From a virus, in IMG/VR virus record IMGVR_UViG_3300024261_000014, positions 1 through 64,000 of that record: a stretch of 64,000 nucleotides of DNA. One strand, given 5' to 3'. The notes under the pieces were generated by a model. That model made no database searches. It saw nothing but the letters and a program-made list of their open reading frames with translations, and had not been told where the DNA came from. The position numbers were made by a program, and so were the translations under genes. Below, one piece after another: positions 41,692-50,375 of this stretch; position 1 is the stretch's first letter, and every line of letters starts with the position of its first letter.

Positions 41692-41742
41692 CCTTTTGGT
41701 GGTAAGTTATGCACCACCACCACCTTTTGGTGGTAAGTTATG
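41692..41742. repeat. Tandem duplication with 31-base period at a gene end
   Basis: The 20-base unit CCTTTTGGTGGTAAGTTATG occurs at 41692-41711 and 41723-41742. One copy encodes the last residues HNLPPKG of the Hint protein; the other lies just past its stop. This looks like slippage that duplicated the end of the gene. Confidence 0.8.
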
Positions 41743-43254
41743 AACTAATATATCACTTGAAAAATAAGTATCAATATCCTCTACATCTAATGAATAGAAA
41801 GTTTCATCGGTAGTTACTTCGACTGTTGATGTTACTTCAATAAGGTTACCATCCTTATCCATTAGTTCATCACCAACTTCAATTTCAAATGCTCTAAGGA
41901 ATTTATACTCATTTGCTCGTTTTACAAATATCATCCCCATCCAACCAAACTTATAAGTATCATTTATTATATAATGTTCTGGTTGTACATTAGAAGATAC
42001 CTCAAGTACAACTGAACCACTCGAAACACTATTGGTTAAATCTGTTGATGAATATGCTGCAAAATCGTGGTCACTTAAACTCATTCCAACTGGTTGATAT
42101 GATTTAACCACATCACCAACTTCTACATCTTGTATTTGTTTAGTACTACCATCATACATACGAATTAAACTTCCACTCGGTGTTGTAGTACCTCTATTTG
42201 CAACCAGTTTCCACTTATACCAATCATTATCTATAGATGAACTTACACCTGTAGGTGGATTTATTTGTATGTATTGTGGACTATAATAAGAACACAATAC
42301 TTCTGTATGTTGTGGTGTGAATAATATATATGCTCTACCAGTCCCTAAGTATTTATTTCCATTACCATCTAAACTACCAGAAGATGGAATAAATTTTTCT
42401 GGATAAGTAGATATACCAGTACTCGTCTCGATATCATACCAATATGTCATACTGGTGTGAACGCGCTCTTTATAATCCGAATTTGATTCCCAAGTTTGTT
42501 CAACTCCATCCGCATCTGTATAGGTAGATGAGTATATATTTCTTTGTTCTGCATTAGTTATATATGAGTTAAAACTTATATTGAATGGACTAACTAATAA
42601 TGAACCATCTTCAGTTTTAGATTTTAAAACAAAATCTGGCCAAGTTCCTACTCCACGATTAGCTGCAATTGATGATGAAGTAAAACCATCTATAAATGTC
42701 TCACCAACATTTGCACTCTGAAGTATAGTTCTAAATTTAGTTTTATCCATAGAACCAGTAGCCATTGTATATAATGTATCATCTGCTCCGTAACCATTTG
42801 GTGTATCAACGAAAAGATGAAATTTACTTGAAGATGCCTCTACCCGAGAATTAACATATGGTGCTGAACTATCATAAACAAAAGAAGAACTTATGTTATG
42901 ATTAGCGAAACTTGCGGATATACTTGAAAGTTTAGTTTGTCTTGGATTTTGCATATCTGCCCAAGTAGAACCATAAATATTTACACTACTATAACTTTGT
43001 GTAACAGCATATTGTGCAATTCTATCAAAGAAATCCGAACCTTGTACTGATAAAGGTATCTGTACACTTGGATTTGTATTAAACTCAAATATTTTTGTAT
43101 CATTACTACCACTCTCAATAGTAAAATCATATGCACCAATAAATGCTGAATAACTATGATTTGGCCAATCTCCTGCACTACCTGTTATGTAATCACTAAT
43201 TTCTTTTACTTTAGCGTTTACATCTGATTTTTGTGTATAATTTACTATACTCAT
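41707..43254 (-). CDS. Large phage protein with C-terminal Hint (intein-like) domain, paralogue 1
   Basis: 515 residues. Residues about 360-505 form a Hint fold: GSLIRMYDGSTKQIQDVEVG at the start, FEIEVGDELMDKDGNLIEV in the middle and ETFYSLDVEDIDTYFSSDIL then VHN at the end. This suits a bacterial intein-like domain. The expected N-terminal Cys is not present (the site reads TPSG), so self-processing is doubtful. Residues 1-350 are Ser-rich, with KIFEFNTNPS recalling ATP-grasp enzymes only faintly. AGGAGA precedes the ATG. A structural role is possible. Confidence 0.72.
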   Translation of the reverse strand: MSIVNYTQKSDVNAKVKEISDYITGSAGDWPNHSYSAFIGAYDFTIESGSNDTKIFEFNTNPSVQIPLSVQGSDFFDRIAQYAVTQSYSSVNIYGSTWADMQNPRQTKLSSISASFANHNISSSFVYDSSAPYVNSRVEASSSKFHLFVDTPNGYGADDTLYTMATGSMDKTKFRTILQSANVGETFIDGFTSSSIAANRGVGTWPDFVLKSKTEDGSLLVSPFNISFNSYITNAEQRNIYSSTYTDADGVEQTWESNSDYKERVHTSMTYWYDIETSTGISTYPEKFIPSSGSLDGNGNKYLGTGRAYILFTPQHTEVLCSYYSPQYIQINPPTGVSSSIDNDWYKWKLVANRGTTTPSGSLIRMYDGSTKQIQDVEVGDVVKSYQPVGMSLSDHDFAAYSSTDLTNSVSSGSVVLEVSSNVQPEHYIINDTYKFGWMGMIFVKRANEYKFLRAFEIEVGDELMDKDGNLIEVTSTVEVTTDETFYSLDVEDIDTYFSSDILVHNLPPKGGGGA

Positions 43255-43292
43255 TAACTTCTCCTAATGATACTTTTATTCATATATAAATA

Positions 43293-43712
43293 TCATATTT
43301 TTACATTATAGTTACTATTTAGGAACATCTTCTGTGCTGATTTATTCCAACTATCTGATTGTGCCCACCAAGAATCCCAATCTTGGCAATATCTATGTAG
43401 TGAATTAACAATCTCACCACCTATACCTTTATTTCTATATTTAGGATTTACATAGATGTTACATATTTCCTTTGTTTCTGTATTTAACCAACCCCAACCT
43501 TGTATCATTTGTTGTGGATTAAATACTACAAACTTCCAACCATTGTCTAATCTGATTTTTGCTTTAGGTAAATCCCACATATCATCCCACTTAATTATTG
43601 AATTAAAGTAGTCTATCTCATATTGTAAATTATATAAGGTACACTCATCATAATCAAATGATGGACATAAATCAGATACTTCCGCATCTTCCCTATTGAT
43701 GTTAAATAACAT
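43293..43712 (-). CDS. GNAT-family N-acetyltransferase
   Basis: About 139 residues from the ATG at 43712, with AAAGG upstream; an ATG at 43730 is also in frame. Acetyl-CoA motif A is IYVNPKYRNKGIGGEIVNSL, followed by a conserved-looking SDSWNKSAQKMFLNSNY. It sits between the two Hint-protein genes and overlaps the truncated oxygenase remnant. The target of acetylation is unknown. Confidence 0.78.
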   Translation of the reverse strand: MLFNINREDAEVSDLCPSFDYDECTLYNLQYEIDYFNSIIKWDDMWDLPKAKIRLDNGWKFVVFNPQQMIQGWGWLNTETKEICNIYVNPKYRNKGIGGEIVNSLHRYCQDWDSWWAQSDSWNKSAQKMFLNSNYNVKI

Positions 43713-43854
43713 CTTCAACACCTTTACCATCAGTTACACAACCATCTCTAACAACTTCGGTATCTTTTATTGTCTGTACTATCTCATCACATTTTTCGTG
43801 TGATAGGAATGTTGGTATTTGAATTGAGAATTTAAATGCTTTATTTTCCCCCAT
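43702..43854 (-). pseudogene. N-terminal remnant of a fifth tandem oxygenase
   Basis: A 50-codon frame reading KAFKFSIQIPTFLSHEKCDE then IVQTIKDTEVV matches the opening of paralogues A-D (aromatic start, FLS.E.CDE, helix). It stops before any catalytic residue. It overlaps the end of the Hint gene upstream by 14 bases and the GNAT start downstream by 11. It is probably the leftover of a 2OG oxygenase replaced by the GNAT gene, though it may still be translated. Confidence 0.6.
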
Positions 43855-45388
43855 GTCCTGGCGCATTATGAACTAATATATCTGATGAAAAGTATGTATC
43901 AATATCTTCTACATTGAGTGAATAAAAAGTTTCAGTAAGATACTTCTCTTCCACTGCAGTGACATCAATCCAATTACCATCTTTATCAAATAATTTATCA
44001 TCCACTTCTACCTCATAACCTTTTCTAAACTGAAAGTATCCCAAACCACCCCTATCCATATAGACTCCTGCTAATTGTGGAATCTTATAAGTATCATTTA
44101 TCAAATAGTATAAATTTACTTCTTCTGAATGTACATCCACAACAACTGAACCACTTGCAAAACTATCACTTACATCTGTAGAACTCCAACTTAAATAATT
44201 CATATCACTATCTGGCATTCCCAATGAACCAGAACCACCTGGTTGATACGATTTAACTACATCACCAACCTCTACATTTTGTACCAATTTAGTACTATTA
44301 TCATACATACGAATTGTTGCACCATGTGGTGTAGATGGGCCTTGGTAGGGTTTTAATGTCCACTCGTACCAATCATTATTCAGAGATGAACTTACACCTG
44401 TTGGGGCGTTTAATAATGAAAACTTACTATTATAGTAAGTACCAAGTGTAATTACTTTTTCGGGTGTTAATAATTGTACACTTCTACCATTACCTATGAA
44501 TTTTCTTGCACCATCATCACTACCTGATGAAATAATATAATCCTCTACATAATTACCCGTTCCATCTTCCACATCTATACCATAAAAGTGTTGCATACTC
44601 TCTGTGAATGGTGTACCCACACTCCAATTTACTTCATTTCCATCAGCATCTGTAAAAACACTTCCGGTTAGCTCTCTTACTTCTGCACTACTGATGTATG
44701 AATTAAATGAAATCGAACCATCAGCTGTAACCATAAATGATGCATGTTTAGCTAAATCTTTTAAAACATAATCTGGATAATCACTAACCCCTTTATTTGC
44801 TGCTATTGAAGCTGAATTAAATGCCCCAATTAAAGAATCACCACCAATTGGTGATGCCCCAAGTATAGTTCTAAAACTTGTTTTAGTAAATGAACCACTT
44901 GATATCTGATACAAAGTATCATCCGTGTTACTTGGTGAAGCTACGAATACATGGAAACTCCCCGAATTTGAAGCAGTTCCTCTTTTTGCTAAGTATTGTG
45001 CTTGGTCTGTATAATTAAATGATGAACTAATATTATATTGAGCAAAACTTGCAGATATTGTAGGTTGTGTTGCAGTAGGTGGATTATATGTTCCAAATTG
45101 AAAACTACCATATACTTGTACATCTGAATAACTTTGTGTTGAGGCATATTGTGCAATATCATCATATATGTTTCCATATAGACTACTCATCTGAGTACTA
45201 TTGATTGCAGTATTCATCTCAAATACCTTTACATCATCACTACCACTTTCAATTGTAAAATCATAACACGCAAGTATTCCTGCGTAAGATGAATCAGGCC
45301 AACCACCAGCACTACCTGTAATGTAATTAGATAGTGATTCTAACTTCGTTTCTACATCTGATTTCTGACTAAATATTGTTATTGACAT
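43841..45388 (-). CDS. Large phage protein with C-terminal Hint domain, paralogue 2
   Basis: 515 residues, the same length as the copy at 41707-43254 and similar throughout. The Hint part starts GATIRMYDNSTKLVQNVEVG and ends ETFYSLNVEDIDTYFSSDIL, then VHNAPGHGGK. As in paralogue 1, the splice-site Cys is missing (TPHG). GGAGAAC precedes the ATG. Both copies share ITGSAG.W and YDFTIESGS near the N-terminus. The pair probably arose by duplication around the GNAT/oxygenase segment. Confidence 0.72.
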   Translation of the reverse strand: MSITIFSQKSDVETKLESLSNYITGSAGGWPDSSYAGILACYDFTIESGSDDVKVFEMNTAINSTQMSSLYGNIYDDIAQYASTQSYSDVQVYGSFQFGTYNPPTATQPTISASFAQYNISSSFNYTDQAQYLAKRGTASNSGSFHVFVASPSNTDDTLYQISSGSFTKTSFRTILGASPIGGDSLIGAFNSASIAANKGVSDYPDYVLKDLAKHASFMVTADGSISFNSYISSAEVRELTGSVFTDADGNEVNWSVGTPFTESMQHFYGIDVEDGTGNYVEDYIISSGSDDGARKFIGNGRSVQLLTPEKVITLGTYYNSKFSLLNAPTGVSSSLNNDWYEWTLKPYQGPSTPHGATIRMYDNSTKLVQNVEVGDVVKSYQPGGSGSLGMPDSDMNYLSWSSTDVSDSFASGSVVVDVHSEEVNLYYLINDTYKIPQLAGVYMDRGGLGYFQFRKGYEVEVDDKLFDKDGNWIDVTAVEEKYLTETFYSLNVEDIDTYFSSDILVHNAPGHGGK

Positions 45389-45406
45389 AAGGTTCTCCTA
45401 TATATA

Positions 45407-46111
45407 TTATAAATATCTCTCATATAAATTTTTGGTAAATAATTCGTTAGATAAAACTCCAGCGTGGTTGCCACCAACTGCCTCATCTTCCCAACACCCA
45501 AGATATTCATCTATAACATTTGTTAGTAATCTAATTCCTTTATTTTCCAAATAATTCTCAATCAGTAATTGATTTCTGTATAGATTGTCATTATCATATT
45601 CATCGTTCTGTAAATTTACAAGTGAATCGTGAGCTAACAACCCATCATCAGTTTTCCAATAATCCCATTTACCATCAGGCTTAAAAGAGCATTTCCTACC
45701 ATCTAATGTGGTGTACTCTCTCCTATGTGGATACGTATATAAAACAACAATTAAATCTGGTTTTAAAATTTCGGTATATGATAGAACTGCTCTACTAATT
45801 GTATCATTAGATATTCCTTGAATACCACAATTAATATGTGAGTGTTGAATTTCGTTTGCTAATAAATGTGGCCATGTTTCCTCATTTCCTACACCTACAC
45901 CCAATGTATGACTGCATCCAAAAGTAAGTAACTTAGATTTTGATGAAAAATAAGTTTCTAAATCATCTCCCCTAAATCCAAGTTCATTAAATGTATATCC
46001 ACCAACTACTCTACCAGATTTATCTCCACCGACAGTTTTATGTGTTTGATTCTTTCTTGATTTTAAATCATCAAATATATCAAACTCTTTATGAGTCCAG
46101 TGCGGGTTCAA
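45407..46111 (-). CDS. SGNH/GDSL-like hydrolase
   Basis: 234 residues from a TTG start inside the zinc-ribbon gene. The nucleophile block is LLTFGCSHTLGVGVG, then INCGIQGISNDTI, and a possible catalytic His in GGNHAGVLSNELF. It resembles the SGNH protein at 27692-28366 in plan. Possible roles are deacylation of a virion or host glycan. Confidence 0.7.
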   Translation of the reverse strand: MNPHWTHKEFDIFDDLKSRKNQTHKTVGGDKSGRVVGGYTFNELGFRGDDLETYFSSKSKLLTFGCSHTLGVGVGNEETWPHLLANEIQHSHINCGIQGISNDTISRAVLSYTEILKPDLIVVLYTYPHRREYTTLDGRKCSFKPDGKWDYWKTDDGLLAHDSLVNLQNDEYDNDNLYRNQLLIENYLENKGIRLLTNVIDEYLGCWEDEAVGGNHAGVLSNELFTKNLYERYL

Positions 46112-46346
46112 GACCTGTTCCCTTTAACATCTCGGTTGGTACTTGTCCACAATTACCACAACTAAATACTTCAATTGGAACTAATCCTTCTTGACCATTC
46201 GGTGACATTATTGCAGATATCCTTTTTATAATCGTTGATGTTATAAACAAATAATTACCACACGCCTGACAATTTAGTGTATCTGCTTTACTTAAATCTA
46301 ATTTTTGTTGTGGTTTATTTATCGGTTTTTGTGCTTTCATATTCAT
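46089..46346 (-). CDS. Zinc-ribbon phage hypothetical protein
   Basis: 85 residues. CQACGNYLF and CGNCGQVPTEML frame a small ribbon, preceded by KLDLSKADTL. I associate this pattern with short proteins near the clamp loader in marine T4-like phages. It overlaps gp44 by four bases (ATGA). Confidence 0.7.
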   Translation of the reverse strand: MNMKAQKPINKPQQKLDLSKADTLNCQACGNYLFITSTIIKRISAIMSPNGQEGLVPIEVFSCGNCGQVPTEMLKGTGLEPALDS

Positions 46347-47266
46347 TTTACTTTTCCTATTATCTCAACAAACATTGCCATAGCATTTATTTCTTTATCC
46401 ACTACTACTGCATCACTTTGTTGATATTGACTTAATACTAAAATACATTCTGCGACATGTCCTCTACCCCAATCATCGACTGTATCAAACAACAACCTAA
46501 ACATATCACTAAAGTCTGTAACTTTGGAATCTGCTAATAATTGTCGAATGTTCTTGAATGCATTCTTCTTATCTTGAGTTTTCAAGATTTCTAAAACTTC
46601 TAACTTGTAATCGTTTTGTGTACTCATCGCTTCATCTATAACGAGTTTCTCTTTTACTACCTGTCTCTGAGCAGCATTGATTACTCTTCTGATATCGGGA
46701 TAACCACCATTCACTATCGTTACGATATCATCTACTTTTGCATCTACCGATTCTTTCTGTAAGATTTTCGACATATGCATCGCGACTTGTTTTCTATCGG
46801 GTGGTATAATCTGAAAGGATTGACATCTTGATTGGATTGGGTCAATTATTCTTTCAACATAATTACAAGTTAGGATAAACCTACAATGTTTTGAAAATGT
46901 TTCCATTAGATTTCTTAATGCTGCTTGTGCATTTGGTGTAATGTAATCACACTCATCTAATATTATAATCTTCATCTCTGAAAATCCAAGTGTTGATGCA
47001 AAATTCTTTACTTTATCACGAACTACATCTACACTATTCTCATCAGATGCATTAATATATAAATAATCACAATCTATATTATTAACGAGTAATTTAGCGA
47101 GAGTGGTTTTACCTGTACCTGCACGTCCATAAAGCAAAAGGTGTGGTAAATCGCCACTCTCCAAATACACTTTGACTTTACTTTTGAGATGTTCATTCCC
47201 AATGTAAGTGTCAAGTGATTGCGGCCGATACTTTTCTACCCATAAGGTATTTTTAATTTCTTCCAT
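46343..47266 (-). CDS. 44: Clamp-loader large subunit, gp44-like AAA+ ATPase
   Basis: 307 residues, near T4 gp44 (319). Walker A is LLYGRAGTGKTTLAK, Walker B is MKIIILDECDYIT, and the arginine finger is in DPIQSRCQSFQI. The N-terminal LWVEKYRPQSLDTYIGNEH is the usual AAA+ clamp-loader opening. It loads the gp45 clamp with gp62. Its partner gp62 is separated from it by the oxygenase/Hint block. Confidence 0.95.
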   Translation of the reverse strand: MEEIKNTLWVEKYRPQSLDTYIGNEHLKSKVKVYLESGDLPHLLLYGRAGTGKTTLAKLLVNNIDCDYLYINASDENSVDVVRDKVKNFASTLGFSEMKIIILDECDYITPNAQAALRNLMETFSKHCRFILTCNYVERIIDPIQSRCQSFQIIPPDRKQVAMHMSKILQKESVDAKVDDIVTIVNGGYPDIRRVINAAQRQVVKEKLVIDEAMSTQNDYKLEVLEILKTQDKKNAFKNIRQLLADSKVTDFSDMFRLLFDTVDDWGRGHVAECILVLSQYQQSDAVVVDKEINAMAMFVEIIGKVK

Positions 47267-47267
47267 A

Positions 47268-47822
47268 CTATTCCTTTATTGCATCTTCTTCTAAAAATAT
47301 CTGAACACTCCATCGAATACCAGATGTAATTTCATTTACCCAATGTAAATGTTTATCTGCTATCCAAACATACCCAGCATCTTGTTTCATTGTTCTAACA
47401 CCATCGTTAGTTTCAAATTGTAATTCTCCACCCTCATATTCACCATACTCTTTATCAGATAATTGAATACCAATCGTAAAACATCTCTTCCTTAGAATTT
47501 CACCATCAGTACCTGTCATAACATCATCTATATGTGGTTTAAAATAACAACCTTTACTATAGTGACATATTATCATTGAGTAACCAAGATTATCAATGTT
47601 TAAATCTAAAGTATTTGTCCAATCTTTAATCCTATCATAAACCCAAGATATATCATAAGGTGAATTACCCCAAGGCAAAGCATCTGATAACATTTTACTA
47701 CCAACTTTTTCATATTCGTTGTGGTAGACATCAACTACTCTAACTTTTAATCTAGCATATGATTTTATTTTTTCACATTCTTCTTTACTAAATAATCTTT
47801 TTTCTATTAAAGTTTTTTCCAT
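47268..47822 (-). CDS. 2OG-Fe(II) oxygenase, separate copy
   Basis: About 184 residues. KPHIDDVMTG supplies His and Asp, and KHLHWVNEITSGIRWS the distal His and the Arg. EYEGGELQFETN is the shared strand. It is more distant from paralogues A-D than they are from each other. It overlaps the end of the DNA methyltransferase gene by 16 bases, so it may act in the same pathway. Confidence 0.86.
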   Translation of the reverse strand: MEKTLIEKRLFSKEECEKIKSYARLKVRVVDVYHNEYEKVGSKMLSDALPWGNSPYDISWVYDRIKDWTNTLDLNIDNLGYSMIICHYSKGCYFKPHIDDVMTGTDGEILRKRCFTIGIQLSDKEYGEYEGGELQFETNDGVRTMKQDAGYVWIADKHLHWVNEITSGIRWSVQIFLEEDAIKE

Positions 47823-49054
47823 ATCCAAATCGGTTCACAAAAAGTTTTATCTTTTGTCTTTTCCGCCAGTTCCCTTGTCTCATCTTTGAATCTATCTTCT
47901 GCTGCAGTTCCTGCACCACCACTATTTGGTCTTTTTGCCATTTCCATTCCAATACAACCTTGATACTCTGAATCAGTAAATGTTGATACAAAATCATTCA
48001 TAGGATTACAAATCTCTAACCATTTCTTACCATGAGAATTTAATCTCTTTTGTTTTGCTCCACTACTCGCATAAACATCACTTATATTCACTAATAAATA
48101 TCCACCACTTTTGATAGAACCCCATAATTTTTTAATAGTTGTCTGTAAAAATTTATCATTCCACTCATCAATAGTTTTGTATCTTACCCAACTTTGAGTA
48201 TCATCATAACTATATCTCTCAACTCCAAAATATGGTGGTGATGTAAAGACAGTATCAAACATATCTTTATATTGTTCAAAATCTACATCTTCTGCTGGTG
48301 ATTCTAAAAACTCTGAATCTTTATCAACCTCGAAGAACATATTTCTGTGTTTTTCGTAGAACTCTTTTTGTTCTCTATAGAGTGGATGGTTTTCTTTTCG
48401 TGGGTCTATCCCAAGATAATATTTACCACTCTCACTACCATAGAATCCTGCTAATCTATCTCCCCAACCTGCAGAGAAATCTAATATGTTCTCACTACCC
48501 AACTTATCATAGAGTACTTTTGCAACATTAGGTTTAAATTGAGAACAAATATACTTTCTCAAACTTAACATAATCCTAAGATTACCCGCAGTAATTTTTG
48601 GTAACTTCAAAGTATATGCAGCACCCATAAGTGATGTCATATATTTTTCTGTTTCCCAAGTTCTCTTTGGACCTGGTGCAATTGTTCCATCCACACTCCA
48701 ACGATTTACTTGTTGGAAGAAATTACTGGCAGCATTACCTATGTTAACTCTTCTAAAGTATTGTTGTTTACCCTCAAATTCTAAACCATATCTGTATGCA
48801 GTTCCCTCACGAGCAAACCACTCTCCCTCTACCAAAATTTCATTATGTCTCATACCCTTTAACTTCATTAAAGCTTTGTAGGCATCATCCTCTGAAATAG
48901 TGGCATAGGGAATCTCATAAGTCATTGCTACTTTAGCAAGACTTTCTTTGACATCATCCTTTTCGAATGTTTCTTTGATATACTCCCATTCTTTCTCATC
49001 TATTTCAAGATAAGGAGTCATACCTTTAAATTTATCAAAATATTCTAAATACAT
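47807..49054 (-). CDS. DNA modification methyltransferase (SPPY type)
   Basis: 415 residues. SAM motif I is ENILDFSAGWGDRLAGFYGS and the catalytic motif is VFTSPPYFGVERY, typical of N4-cytosine and some N6-adenine methylases. A long N-terminal extension (residues 1-190) is unassigned. The ATG overlaps the preceding stop as TAATG. With the nuclease-like protein upstream it forms a restriction-modification-like pair. Confidence 0.85.
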   Translation of the reverse strand: MYLEYFDKFKGMTPYLEIDEKEWEYIKETFEKDDVKESLAKVAMTYEIPYATISEDDAYKALMKLKGMRHNEILVEGEWFAREGTAYRYGLEFEGKQQYFRRVNIGNAASNFFQQVNRWSVDGTIAPGPKRTWETEKYMTSLMGAAYTLKLPKITAGNLRIMLSLRKYICSQFKPNVAKVLYDKLGSENILDFSAGWGDRLAGFYGSESGKYYLGIDPRKENHPLYREQKEFYEKHRNMFFEVDKDSEFLESPAEDVDFEQYKDMFDTVFTSPPYFGVERYSYDDTQSWVRYKTIDEWNDKFLQTTIKKLWGSIKSGGYLLVNISDVYASSGAKQKRLNSHGKKWLEICNPMNDFVSTFTDSEYQGCIGMEMAKRPNSGGAGTAAEDRFKDETRELAEKTKDKTFCEPIWIWKKL

Positions 49055-49557
49055 TATGATTTCTCGAAATTAAAAAACTTCCTCACTGCTGCAGAATCTG
49101 GTGTAACCCAATTACTACCATTGGTTGCAGTCTGTTTAGGTGTTGGGATATAATTATCACTCAACAACTCTTCAAACTCAAACCAATCCAACATATGTAC
49201 TTCACAATCGTGTAATCGTTCCATACTATGAATAGATTCCCTAACTTCCTTACTTAAACCACTATATGGATGTAAGATATGGATAGAACCACCAGCAAGT
49301 TCATACTTTCGTACATACTTATCTACTTTGGTTGCTATCTTCTCATCTATACTTCCAGCAGTTCCAGTACTTACACAATCCAAATACACCCTACCAAATT
49401 TAGTACTGATTCGGAAATCTATACCCCTATTTGGTGTATAAGTGTAGTGTATCTTTTTATTATTAAGGTATTCTTCTACTTTATCTTCAAGTTTCTTACC
49501 GCGTTTATTTGCAGTATGAATCCCTAATTGGGCTTTATCAAGTATATTATTTGCCAC
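49054..49557 (-). CDS. Degenerate PD-(D/E)XK-like protein
   Basis: 167 residues from a GTG with AAGGAG upstream. KRGKKLEDKVEEYLNNKKI, RGIDFRIST and GRVYLDCVSTGTAGSIDEKI follow the order of PD-(D/E)XK nucleases related to restriction enzymes. The Lys of the catalytic ExK is replaced (LDCV). Coupling to the methyltransferase suggests a former or altered restriction partner, or a DNA-binding helper. Confidence 0.55.
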   Translation of the reverse strand: MANNILDKAQLGIHTANKRGKKLEDKVEEYLNNKKIHYTYTPNRGIDFRISTKFGRVYLDCVSTGTAGSIDEKIATKVDKYVRKYELAGGSIHILHPYSGLSKEVRESIHSMERLHDCEVHMLDWFEFEELLSDNYIPTPKQTATNGSNWVTPDSAAVRKFFNFEKS

Positions 49558-49567
49558 TTTTGACTCC

Positions 49568-50299
49568 TTATGTCACTTGTTGGGTTGCAACCAAGAAATA
49601 TTGTGATTTATAATCATCAATATTAAAACTGATTGTAGCTAATCCATCTGAACTAACCTTTAATACAGCTTTCTCACATTCTTTATTTGCAGTTAAAATA
49701 TTTGCAAACATATTTGCGTTAAATGAAATAGGTTCAGTATCACTAAACTCTTCACACTCAACTGGTATTGTTACCCTATTAGTTGCAACATTACTGAATC
49801 CGATAACTACTTTTGCACTATTATCTTTTGCAATAATAGTAAATGTATCGGTATCAGGTAACGCACCTTTACCACTAATAAATGTATCAATGAAATACCT
49901 ATCAATCTTCAATTCTAATTCGAATGTTGATGGTAAGTTTTTAAGTTCTGGTGGTGTTGGTATAACTGACAAATCACTTAACATATACTTTGTATGTGTA
50001 CCATGTTGCGAGTCTTTCATATTAACACTCACAAACTTATCGCCCATTTTTTGTAAACTAAAATCTACATCTTCTTCTAAGATGGATAGTAGTGATACTA
50101 ATTGCGAAGTGTTGTAAACTCCAATATCTGATGCTTCTATATCATCGAAGTTGTCCAATACTACCGACCCCACTAATGATTTATCACCACTAATGAACCT
50201 TGTAGCCAATTGTTTTCCATTGGATGACCATTTTACTGATTTAATTTCACCACCAAGTGAATACTTGTCGATAAAACGAATTAGTTTTGTTTTATTCAT
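49568..50299 (-). CDS. 45: Sliding clamp, gp45-like
   Basis: 243 residues, close to T4 gp45 (228). N-terminal SVKWSSNGKQLATRFISGDK, the central DLSVIPTPPELKNLP and the C-terminal ATISFNIDDYKSQYFLVA follow the DNA clamp pattern of T4-type phages. It would trim as a ring around DNA and tether gp43. It lies next to the polymerase gene, with AAGG before the ATG. Confidence 0.85.
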   Translation of the reverse strand: MNKTKLIRFIDKYSLGGEIKSVKWSSNGKQLATRFISGDKSLVGSVVLDNFDDIEASDIGVYNTSQLVSLLSILEEDVDFSLQKMGDKFVSVNMKDSQHGTHTKYMLSDLSVIPTPPELKNLPSTFELELKIDRYFIDTFISGKGALPDTDTFTIIAKDNSAKVVIGFSNVATNRVTIPVECEEFSDTEPISFNANMFANILTANKECEKAVLKVSSDGLATISFNIDDYKSQYFLVATQQVT

Positions 50300-50375
50300 A
50301 ACCTTATTGTCCTTTTGTTAATAGTTATTACTTATTGTTTCCTATGTATATACATATATACCAGAAATCTCAAAA

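Noticed and set aside
47788-47997. 69-codon minus-strand frame inside the methyltransferase gene
   Set aside because: Fully inside a well-supported gene in another frame, with no start signal.
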